Source: Cladobotryum mycophilum
Lineage: Eukaryota > Ascomycota > Sordariomycetes > Hypocreales > Hypocreaceae
Assembly: GCA_036429605.1 (NCBI GenBank)
Contig: CM071589.1
Span: 2,976,001 to 3,040,000, forward strand
DNA length: 64,000 nt
Reading direction: 5' to 3'
Shown here piece after piece: positions 1-9,737 of this stretch (its first letter is position 1; every line of letters begins with the position of its first letter). The position numbers and the translations under genes were made by a program. The notes under the pieces were generated by a model that made no database searches, was not told the origin of the DNA, and was given only the letters and a program-made list of their open reading frames with translations.

Positions 1-537
1 CTTGTTCTGTCGATCTTCGTTCTCACACCTCCGCTTCTTCTTGCAAACCGCCCAAACACGCTTGAAACGGGTTTTGGCATCTCGTGTGTTGATGGCAGCG
101 ACAAACTCGGGGTCACTCTGGGAATTTTAGGTTAGCATCCAGCAAGCGACAAAGCTTCATGAAGAATAGGTGAGACCAACTTCATCAGCCAACACTTTGC
201 TGCAGTTGTGGCAGACAATCTCCAAAATCTTCTTGACTTTCTTGATAAAACCGGGGTGGTAGACGGGCTTCGCCAGCTCAATATGGCCGAAATGACCGGG
301 ACATTCGCCCATGGCCTGTGTACATGTCTTGCACTTAAACTGTCGGTCGATGGATCCAAGTAGGGGGTCGTTGAGGCCGCCGTCGCGCGGTTTTGTGCCG
401 CTTTCATCCATGGTTTCAGGATACAAGATATGCGCCACGCTCATGTTCTTGATCTCCTCGGGAGACATCAGACCAAACTGAATCTCCTGCACCGTTTTGA
501 GCGGCGCGCTCGAGTGAGTGAAGTAGAGGTTCGTCAT
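1..537 (-). CDS. RPB1: RNA polymerase II largest subunit, N-terminal part (partial)
   Basis: Encodes the start of the largest, catalytic subunit of RNA polymerase II in the nucleus. Exon 1 is 181-537 and exon 2 is 1-117, running off the left edge; the intron 118-180 (63 bp) has a GTTGGT donor and joins ...LADE to SDPEF. The first ~119 residues carry the clamp-core opening with the zinc-binding pattern CKTC-x6-CPGHFGH, followed by the conserved GHIELAKPVYHPGF stretch. Exon 2 reads INTRDAKTRFKRVW and then a basic CKKKRRC segment. The start at 537 is the first ATG of the frame and gives the expected RPB1 N-terminus. Only about 158 of roughly 1,750 residues lie inside the window; the catalytic centre and C-terminal repeats are outside. 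No frame break is visible. Confidence 0.97.
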
Positions 538-1687
538 TGTTGCGGTTGTAAAACGTGAGGTTGCAGAAATGAGAAGAAGAAGAAACTAGAAAGTGAGGGA
601 TCGGTGAAGATGACGGTGAAGAACGCGACGTCGAGGGGCGAAAAAACTCAGAAAGCGCGAAGAAAAACGCGAAACAAAAACGAATAAAATTATTTTCCTA
701 TCGCCAGAAGTCTTTTACTAGATGGCACGCAGTGTCGCAAGTTGATGAGAGATGGCGCTCGTCAAGAATCGCTTTCTTCGTCGTCCTGGCCAACGGCCCA
801 GGAGAACCCTCGCGGCAGGTCTCCCCTTCGGCACCGGCTCTGTAGCCGTTCGGAACACGTAAATCGAGGATCGTCGTATCGTATCGTATCGTTGATCGTA
901 CTTCCAGGCACTGCTATTGATACCTGACGCGCCTTTGGTGATGAACCTTGGCCGTAGGCAAAGATTTTGTCGTGGTTGAAGTGAGACGTTGGAAGGCAGC
1001 CTGAAAGAATCTGGACTTGAGCGGCTGGCTGGGCGCCGCACTGACTAAACCTGATTTGGAACGGCGACCCCCTGCGGCGGACATGAGTTGATGCCTGAGG
1101 CTTAAGGGAGGCAAAGGTATTTACAAGGCACTAGCATGTACACTACAGAAGCCAGCGTGGAAAGGAGAACAATGGGATAAAATAGAGTGAATAGCTGCCG
1201 TAAGCAATCATTGACTCCATTGTCGCAGTAATTTTGTCAGCCTGACTCGATGCTGACTTCTCCAGGCGTCCGGTACATTCGAAGCTCCTTTTTCTTGCAT
1301 ACCAAAATCTACGGAGTACTTAGTAATACCTAGTAGTACAGGTACCTTGGTAGATAACTGTCCACAACTCAACGTCAATGTCACCACACTGCCCTTCTGT
1401 GTCGCTTCTATTCCCCAGTGACTCAAAGCTCTAGTGGTGGTGGTGGCAGTGGCAGTGGTCTCCAATTGGCACAATCATTTTCTTCAACTTAAACTCTTGG
1501 TGCTACCGTACGAGATCTTCCGTGATGCATGTCATGTGTCAGATGTAGTAATAATTAATTAAAACCCGCGTCGCCTTTTCATCATCATACCTCTTGTACT
1601 AATACAAAGCCCCATGTTGTTGTTATTACAAGTATTTTTTCTCTCTCTCCCTCATTCCTGTCCCAATCGCGTCATCAATTGAAAACT
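538..1687. other. Intergenic: RPB1 promoter and SWD1 3' flank
   Basis: No supportable gene in about 1.15 kb. The first ~150 bp is the RPB1 upstream region (purine-rich, GAAGAAGAAG). A short tandem GTATC repeat lies near 868-890. Open frames here are short and have compositional rather than protein-like sequence. Confidence 0.7.
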
Positions 1688-3159
1688 TCATTTCTTTTTC
1701 TTCGACCCCTTGCCAGCCGCTCCCTTCTTTCGGACTGTGGCCCCCGATTCAGCTCCGCCGCTCAGATCCGCTTGACTTTCACCTGGACTCCTACGTCGCA
1801 TGGTTCCGGTCGATACTGCGACAAACTCGTCTTCGCTGTCGCTCTCACCCAGGTTGAAGAGGATGGGCATGCGGAACGTTTCCAAATCGTCGCCTCCCTT
1901 GACAGTGTCAATCGTTAATACGTCCACATCCTCGTCCTCTGCATCAAGTCGCCGTCGATGAATCTCCTCCTGCGCATATATGTCGAATTCGTCTTCCCGT
2001 TCAATGTATTCCACGTTTTCCTCAACCTCAGCAAAATCTGGCGCCAGCGCCGACCATTTCTGTGGACTAACGACTGACCATATGTATATCCTGCCTGTCT
2101 CGAGGCCGCATGCCGCCAAGAGTGCCCGGGAAGGATGCCATTCTATAACGCCTTGCTCTTCTTTCGGATCCTTGAGCATGCAAACCAAACTTCCATGGTT
2201 TCGCTCCCAGACGTAAAGTTCGTGATTGTTGTAGGTGGACGCTGCGACATACTCGCCAGTGGCGCTAAACGTGACATGATTCCACGACAACTTGTTGACA
2301 ACATCTTGAAACTTGTGTTCCAGAGGTACCTGAATCGTATCTAGATCAAGATCCTCTGCTGAAAGATTCGGTATTCGGAACGTGCGAATGATGCGGTCTT
2401 GGGAGTTGACCAGCAGCTCTCTACCAGAACTGGTTATTCGCATTGTCGTAATAACACCAGTGCATATTTTTTCAGAGTAAATGATTTCGAGGGTTTTCGT
2501 ATCGATAATATTGAGTTTGCCTTTGCTCGTTCCCGCAATAATGTGATCGCCTGTAGCCGCCCAGATGGCTGACGTGGTCATCTGCTTTGCATCTTCCTTT
2601 GCTTGCTTCTCCTTGAGAGCTGCACTGTCGTCGGCATTCGATCGTTTCGGTGCGGATGGGAGAACTTGCTTGACATCGACGGGCTCGGATACGTCAACAA
2701 GCAGAGGTTGCTCTTCAAACAGAGACGCGACAAACTGGAAGCTGTAAAGGTCAGAAATATGTACATCTCGTTTAGTTAGTCGTGGCCTTCAGTTACATAC
2801 GGATTCCATGGGTGAAGCTCGGCCATGTAGGCTGGCGCGCGGAAGCGTACCTCGCGGTATCGCTGCCCAGTCTCGAGATCCCAAAGTATCGCCTTCCATC
2901 CTTGACATGTCGAGAGGAGATATCTGCCGCACCGTGACCAACTCAAAAAGGTAATGCTCTTATTATGCCCTCTTAGCTTTCTCGCCACGCCCATCGTCTC
3001 CAGGTCCCAAACAACGACGGTTCCATCAACTCGGCCAGACGCGAGATAATCACCCCTGCGGTTGAACCTGAGCATCGTCGCATGTCCCGATCGGATCGTG
3101 TTGGTGATGCTCTCAGGATAATCCTGGAGAAGGTAGTCGTCGGAGAGCAAGAGGTTCAT
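1688..3159 (-). CDS. SWD1: Set1/COMPASS WD40 subunit Swd1 (RbBP5 family)
   Basis: WD40 scaffold subunit of the Set1/COMPASS complex, which methylates histone H3 lysine 4. Exon 1 is 2801-3159 and exon 2 is 1688-2741, with a 59-bp intron (GTATGT donor) joining HPWNP to FQFVASLF; total 470 residues. The N-terminus MNLLLSDDYLLQDYPESI and the first blades (FNRRGDYLASGRVDGTVVVWD, LRGHNKSITFLSWS) are characteristic of the RbBP5/Swd1 family. Further blades follow to about residue 350 (WAATGDHIIAGTSKGKLNIID, VIEWHPSRALLAACG). The C-terminus is acidic and then lysine-rich, ending in KGSKKKK. I chose the ATG at 3159 because upstream in-frame sequence is not conserved-looking. Divergently transcribed from THG1, 388 bp away. 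Confidence 0.93.
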
Positions 3160-3547
3160 CTTGGTGGTAGCAGCGAAGGAGCTCTCTGTGGACTCGAATG
3201 CAGCATGTTTGTTTGACGAGAGTTTGGAGGGGCGCCAGGATGCTACAAAGCTCCCAAGGCAAGGCACAGACACAGACACAAGGGTGGGAGCTTTCACCTG
3301 CAAGGCTGAGGATTACCACATGGAAAGATTAGATTACACCAGCCGCGCGCCACAGTGTGTGGGCAAAGAGGCGTGTGTCTAGCGAAAGACATTAGCAAGA
3401 GACGAAACTGCTCCACCGCGGGGGATGTGTACCATTAACATGACGCACAAGTTCTTGCTTGGTCACTCGCTGTAACTTCAATTTTCAAGTACGACAACAC
3501 TCTCGAATTATTTAGAGCCCGGTGTGCGTTTTTGAAGCTCATAAATA
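3160..3547. promoter_or_regulatory. Divergent promoter region between SWD1 and THG1
   Basis: 388 bp separate the two divergent start codons, so both promoters lie here. No specific element can be assigned with confidence; the THG1-proximal half is AT-rich. Confidence 0.5.
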
Positions 3548-4776
3548 ATGGCGAACTCAAAGTATTTACTTCATTTACTCATATTTTGCTTTACTCTCTA
3601 ACAAACAGCTAGGTTCGAATATGTTCGAAATTTCGAGCTGCCAGACTCACTACTACCAAATACATGGATCGTGGTCCGTATAGATGGCCGCGCATTTACA
3701 AAGTAAATAGTACACTGCATCCGAACTTCTTATTATATCTACTTATAATATTGTATTAGAATGTGCGCAAGGTATGGGTTCGAAAAGCCCAATGACCGGA
3801 GAGCCTTGGATCTCATGAATGCCGCTGCCAAAGCTGTGCTATCAGACCTACCAGAGATCACCATTGCATATGGAGTCAGCGATGAGTTCAGGTGAAGACT
3901 TCACCCTAGGAATCGTTCGATTTCAGTATCTAATATTCTGTAGCTTCGTCTTTCATAAGTCATGCAACATCTTCGAACGAAGAGCAAGGTGTGTATTATA
4001 TTTACCCCCGTCTCAGCTGCCTTTGCATATTTCTCATATACTTCCAGCAAACTCGTCAGCACAATAGTCTCGACATTCACCGCAAACTACGTCTTTTTAT
4101 GGTCAACCTATTTTCCGGACAACCCACTATCTTTCCCACTTCCCACCTTTGACGGTCGGGCCGTCTGCTATCCTACTGTCCAGAATCTCCGCGATTATTT
4201 AAGCTGGAGACAAGCTGATTGTGAGATACCCTGAGAACCCGGCATCGTCTCTTGCTAACAGCGTAGGTCATATCAACAACCTGTACAATACCACATTCTG
4301 GACTCTGGTCCAACAAGGAGGTCTTGATAACAAGGAGGCCGAGAGAACACTTGCCGTAAGTGGTGCCAGAACAGTCATAGCATGTGTACTGACACTGTTT
4401 AGGGAACCCTAGCCGCGGATAAGAATGAGATACTCTTTTCTCGTTTCCAGATCAACTACAACAATGAGCCAGAAATCTTCAAAAAGGGCAGTGTCATATT
4501 CAAAGATGTAAAGTAGCCCCTTGTAAGGATTCGAGGGCATGTGCTAACGTCAGGCAGTACGAATTGGTCGAACCCGGTAGTCACAATGAGTCTGTGACTG
4601 TAGATACCTTGGCAGAGCCGGTCCAACAGTCAAAGACGCAGACAGAAAAGGACAAGAAGCGCCGGGCCAAGGCAAGGGTGGTAGTCGAGCACATAGACAT
4701 CATCAGAGACGACTTCTGGGATAGAAGACCATGGATCTTGTCAAATAAGCCGGGTAAAGTTCCCAAAGAAACATAA
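3548..4776 (+). CDS. THG1: tRNA(His) guanylyltransferase Thg1
   Basis: Adds the G(-1) residue to the 5' end of tRNA(His), which histidyl-tRNA synthetase needs as an identity element. Eight exons: 3548-3561, 3613-3702, 3760-3891, 3944-3988, 4048-4220, 4267-4355, 4403-4507 and 4558-4776; introns are 46-59 bp and total coding length is exactly 867 nt (288 residues). Visible motifs: WIVVRIDGRAF with the metal-binding Asp, YGFEKPNDRRAL, then YGVSDEFSFVFHKSCNIFERR with the second carboxylate pair, DGRAVCYPTVQNLRDYLSWRQADCHINNLYNTTFW, and GTLAADKNEILF. The C-terminus DFWDRRPWILSNKPGKVP is typical of the fungal family. The first exon codes for only MANS plus two bases. Because of seven introns the gene is easily missed by single-ORF scans. 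Convergent with TMA23, 97 bp apart. Confidence 0.95.
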
Positions 4777-4873
4777 AGCTTATTCTATTAGGGTATTTCC
4801 GATACCGCGAAATGCTTGTACTCCAAACTCCGGCTTGATGCATCTATTCTGAGAACATGACTTATGTCCAGGT

Positions 4874-5566
4874 TTAGCTCTTGTCCTTTTCTTCCTCTTT
4901 TAATTTTCCTAGTCGTCGTTTTTCTTCCTTTCTCGCCCGTCGAAGGCGCTTCTCTTTGTCTATGCTGTCACGAGACTCCTTTTCTTCCCTCTTCTTCTCC
5001 TTCTCCTTCTCCTTCTCCTTCTTCTCCTTTTTTGCCGCCTTTCTCTCTCTGCGAGCAGCACGCGCGGCTTTCCTTAGGGATTTCTCCTCTTTCCTCTTGC
5101 GTTTTGCTTCTTTGCGTGCTCTCCTCTCCTCTTTGCTTTCTTTCTTAGGCTTGGAGCCTTCCATCGCAGACGGTGGGGATTCCTTTTCTTCGCTGTTATC
5201 CGAGACCGACGAACCGTCTGTCAATTCTGGCGTTGATATTGTTCCTTCTAAGAAGCCGCCTCGCACGAAAGTCGTATAGACGGAGTATTTCGCCAAAGCT
5301 CCCTTGTCCAGGGCATTGAGCTTGCCGCTCTTGACGGTTTGTATGACCTGTCCGTCCTTGGTGGTGTCGAGACCTTTCAGTTGCTCGTCAAATGCGTTCA
5401 TCCACCATTGATCACTTGTGAAATGTTGCTTTTGCCCGAGGCCCTTCTTGTTGTCTTTTCTGTTGAGCAGGAGAGGCTTTGCGAGGCCAATGGAGTCGTC
5501 GGTCTTGTGAAGAGAATGACCAGTTCCCCGCCACCCTTGGGCGGAGAGGATCGCGTGTGCGTTCAT
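4874..5566 (-). CDS. TMA23: G-patch nucleolar protein, Tma23-like
   Basis: Single-exon gene of 230 residues. The N-terminal ~110 residues match the fungal Tma23 G-patch family: GWRGTGHSLH, then GLAKPLLLNRKDNKKGLGQKQ, SDQWWMNAFDEQLKGLD and YTTFVRGGFLEGTI. In yeast Tma23 is a nucleolar protein implicated in ribosome biogenesis; that role is inferred here by family. The second half (about 130-230) is a very basic Lys/Arg/Glu-rich tail with EKEKEKEK-type repeats, encoded by a CTT-rich microsatellite-like tract near 4980-5030, as in many nucleolar proteins. The start at 5566 fits the family N-terminus. No frame break is seen. Lies tail-to-tail with THG1. Confidence 0.82.
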   Translation of the reverse strand: MNAHAILSAQGWRGTGHSLHKTDDSIGLAKPLLLNRKDNKKGLGQKQHFTSDQWWMNAFDEQLKGLDTTKDGQVIQTVKSGKLNALDKGALAKYSVYTTFVRGGFLEGTISTPELTDGSSVSDNSEEKESPPSAMEGSKPKKESKEERRARKEAKRKRKEEKSLRKAARAARRERKAAKKEKKEKEKEKEKKREEKESRDSIDKEKRLRRARKEEKRRLGKLKEEEKDKS

Positions 5567-6575
5567 GGGAGGCTGATGATTGGCGACACTTGTAGTGTCG
5601 TGGGATTTGAGTTGAGTATTATCGATGCTATAATTGAGCCATATGATATGTTCAGAGGATATGAAACTTGAAGCTATTCGAAACTTGTCGCAAGACTTTA
5701 CGCGGAATCAATGGTTGGATGCCGATCAGAGAATGGGATTTTTTTAGCGGGGCGGCAACTTATCAATTGTTTATCGGTCTCGCTTTCAGCATCGCATTAG
5801 CGTTATTTTCCCTCTTAGAGAAACTTACCCTATATACTTCACAACAATGAAGTCCAATTCCCCAGGCCTTTGACGTGCTGTACCGGTTTCGATACTTATC
5901 CCCCTGCTATTAGGAATTATAGGACGCTCTTTATATCTCTCTATAAATTCTTAGTTTCTGAAACATGCACTCTTAACTTTCGTCATAAAAGACTATCCGC
6001 CGATTATAACGTGTTCACTTAATAGACGCTTCAAAAGTCAAAAATCTAGGAAAAGAATGACCATTGTTCTTTGACAAAATACCATCTCAATAACTAATTA
6101 CCTAAAATATTCATGTATCTCACTTAGAAATTAAATATAGATTAAATAGGATAATTTGAGGTTTCTTAGTCCATGCCAGCTAGACCATGCTAGGCACCCA
6201 CCGAGGCAGACCTTCCTTCCATTCGTATTATATAATTAGATCATCAATCACACTCGATTCTCTCAACTTCATTTAGCTATAGAGACTCAACGTTTTCATC
6301 TAATCTAGACCCCACTGGAATACCAGAGAAGACCTCACTGCCTATACCAAGGGTATATACCCTCCGAAGCATCCCACAACACCCTGAGTGTACACCGCGG
6401 GGTATTTGAGAGTGACGTACGGACCCTATTAACAAACTAGTGCTTCATGCGTGTCTGCCTGACGGGGTTCAACAGTTCATCTGGTATCAACCCTGAACCC
6501 ATCCACACACGTTGGTGACGATTTTCTTCATCAGTTTATGCATCGAGGCGACAGAAACTCGGAGTCTAGCAGATC
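5567..6575. other. AT-rich intergenic region
   Basis: About 1 kb between the divergent TMA23 and DUF726 genes. The middle (about 5870-6320) is conspicuously AT-rich with many short stops and no coding signal, resembling DNA decayed by repeat-induced point mutation, though no repeat family can be recognised. Promoters of both flanking genes must lie at the ends. Confidence 0.5.
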
Positions 6576-8938
6576 ATGGCTCCATTATGTGCCGATCCGC
6601 GTCAAATTGTCATTACCCTCGAGCCTGCTCGGCGACAAGCCTTGCTGAAACTCGTCCATGAGATTACAAATTACATGATCTCACAATGGCAAACACGACC
6701 CGAAGAACTGGGAGCTGTATCACTGGAGGATGAAAGGAAGGGTGATGCTAGCGATCCGGAAAAGCCGAGGAGGAATCAATCCGAGGATGGTACATCCAAG
6801 CAGGCCGAGAACGTTCAGAGAGCCGCCTTGAAATACGCTCTGGAATGGCGAGACGAGCTTCTGTCCAAGTTGGATGAAATCGTGTCTGTACAAGACACCC
6901 CAAAGATTCTCTCCGAACGGAAGAAGCGAGATGAAGAGCTGGAGAAGAAGTTGGCGGACAGCGACTATGTCATTGACTCTGCTGGGATGAAGATCAACAA
7001 AAAGGATGACATCTCTGCTTTACGAGCTATGTACCATCCTCTTCCAACAAAACTGTCGACAATTCCACAGCTAGATCGGAAGGAAGCCCTGAGCTGCATT
7101 CTCGTACTGCTCCTTTCCACGGGCAAATATTCCGCCCACTCTCGGATCCTGGTTCTTTACCTAGCCTCGTCATTGGAACTTCCTCAAACATTCATAAACA
7201 ACGAAGAAGCCGAGATTGCCAAGTCTCTTATGGAATCCACCTCGGAAAAGGGAAAGGAGGCCATGTCTGCTGAAGCCGAGGCCGCTAAGCGCCGACAAGA
7301 GAACAAAGTCAGCCGCTTCTGGAAAGTCGGGTTGGCCTCCGTAGCGGGTGCGGCGGTTATTGGTGTTACTGGCGGACTCGCTGCTCCTCTAGTGGCTGGG
7401 GCAATTGGTGGTATCCTTGGAGGAGTTGGACTCGGAGGTGTGGCCAGTTTCCTTGGTATCTTTTGGATGAACGGGGCTTTGGTTGGAGCCTTGTTTGGAG
7501 CCTACGGTGCCAAAATGACTGTGAGTACATTTCACCCCTATGGCTATCTCATGATTACTGACCACATTCTGTTAGGGTGAGATGATGGATAGCTATGCCA
7601 AAGAGGTAGAGGACTTTCGCTTCCTGCCCCTTGATGACTTCAAACCGGATAACCCAACAAACCCAAGAGATAAAGAGAAACAACGTCGGCTTCGCGTCAC
7701 CATCGGAATAACCGGATGGCTCACCTCAGAGGAGGACGTCACAGAGCCCTGGCGCATCCTCGGTTCCGACGCCGAAGTCTTTGCCCTGCGCTATGAGATG
7801 GACGCCATGCTCGCTTTCGGAACGTCGCTCCACGAGTTTATTCAGTCCATGGCATGGAAGACGCTGAAAATGGAAATCATCAAGCGCACCGTCCTTACGG
7901 CTCTGTGGGCTGCCCTGTGGCCTATACAGGTCTTGGCGGTAGCTTCGAATGTGGACAACCCCTTTAATCGCGCCAGCAACCGATCGCAGAAAGCCGGACA
8001 GCTGCTTGCCGATGCTCTGATCAACAAAGTTCAGGGAGAGCGACCCGTGACTCTTGTGGGATACTCTTGCGGCGCAACGGCAATTCATGCCTGTCTGCAG
8101 TCACTCGCCGAGCGCCATGCCTTTGGTCTCGTCGACACGGTTGTCATGATTGGCACACCGGCTCCTTCGGATGCCAGCCACTGGCGGACCATTCATCCCG
8201 TCGTCTCAGGCAAGATATTCAACGTCTACTCCGAGAACGACATGGTTTTGGCCTTTGTCTACCGCATGCACAGCCTGTCCCTCGGCGTCGCCGGGTTGCA
8301 GGCCATCAAGGACGTCCAAGGCATTGAGAATGTTAACCTGAGCGATAGAGTGAGCGGTCACTTGAGGTACTCTTCACTGACGGGTGAAATCCTGCGAAGG
8401 TGCGGCTTCGACGGCGTTCAGGCAGCGAGCGAAATCGAGAAGGACGAGGTTATCAAGTTGCAGGAGCAGCATGCGCATGAGCAGGGGCAGGATCTGATTA
8501 CCTTTGACGGCGAAGCATCCAAGCCGACAGCAGGCGAGTCAAACATAATCAAGGCATCGGATGACCTCCGCGACCTGGCACTCTTACCACCTATTCAAGA
8601 CCCTTCATCAGAAACAATCAGCCCCCCTCCCAAAACGACCTACACCAGAATCAGCACCCGACACTCCATCACCAGCCCCAGAGGCCACCAGCACAATCCC
8701 CAGGCGCCCCTTGCCTTCACAACCAATCCCAACCAACCCACCAGTGATCCAGCGACGTCCCGTCCCAGAACCCAAGACGGAGGATAATGCTCCCAAGATA
8801 GATGAGCCACCTCGCTCCCACTCACCCGACCCCAATGATTCAGAGGATGAAGGACATATTCGCATTTCCATGGTTGATTTAGATGACGATGATGACGAGG
8901 ATGATGACGAAGGGCATGGGCATAGATCACAGCATTGA
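6576..8938 (+). CDS. DUF726 alpha/beta-hydrolase-like membrane protein (TMCO4/Mil1 family), frame break near C-terminus
   Basis: Exon 1 6576-7520 and exon 2 7576-8938, intron 55 bp. The N-terminal half is helical and charged; residues about 240-315 form a Gly/Ala-rich hydrophobic region (GLASVAGAAVIGVTGGLAAP, GGILGGVGLGG). The hydrolase-like domain follows, with VTLVGYSCGAT carrying a GxSxG nucleophile elbow at about residue 477. This is the DUF726 family (human TMCO4, yeast Mil1); the substrate is unknown to me. The frame is interrupted at the run of six C at 8622-8627. As printed the protein ends at 8787 with an unconvincing tail; removing one base (or adding two) opens a Pro-rich then acidic C-terminus (SEDEGHIRISMVDLDDDDD) ending at 8938, about 768 residues. 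I treat this as a sequence error, and the second tail as real. Confidence 0.85.
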
Positions 8939-9737
8939 GGCTATACGGCGTACTAGACGTTAAAAGATGCCGGTAACTTGTTAGGCATCAGGATAACTTG
9001 GTTCTCTGGTTGTATACATTGAAGATTCTGGAACTTGACATCTGTGCATAAAAGAGAGAGAACCATGACTAGCATCACAGGCACCACAAGACATACAATC
9101 CCAAGATAAAACTGAGAATGACCAAAGATATAAGCGTAAGCAGCTTGCATTCTCAACCTCTACATATCGGATTTTCAATTAGCCCAGAGGGATATTGACA
9201 CGTTCATGTCCCGCTCTCATATAACCTATTTTTTTCAATGTCCTCCGCTGTGATTCCATTAAAGCAGAATCCTAAGCTAAATAGTTACTTAGTAAAGACA
9301 GTACAAAGGGGATAGGGGAACCTAAAGTAACCCATATCAAGTGCTCAAAGAAAGAATCAGGAATAGTTCCAAATGGCGAATCCTGCGGATATAAACCCGA
9401 TCAAAAATAACAAGCGACGTAAATAAATAACATGATGGTGGTATCTGGGCAACTAACAAGCCTCTCCTTTTTGGTTTTCCACTCCTGATCCCACGAATCC
9501 CCATTTTTCTAGTGGTATCATGTAATTATTTGAAAGATGTCAAAAGATCAGATAGGAAAAGTGCTGGCTTGTATTAAAACGAACACGCTGCACATACGTC
9601 ATAAGGCTGTGAGCGAAGGAAATAGGGTGCGAAGTGGTATCAAAAAAGGAAATCGAAATTGACTGGGGAAGAGAGCAAGCAGACTGATTAAAGTCCAGTT
9701 CGACGCTGAGCCTGAGCGCATGACATTGGATCTCAGC
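8939..9737. other. Intergenic: convergent 3' flanks
   Basis: About 800 bp between the 3' ends of the DUF726 gene and the MSB1-like gene, AT-rich, no coding signal; presumably 3' untranslated regions. Confidence 0.6.
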
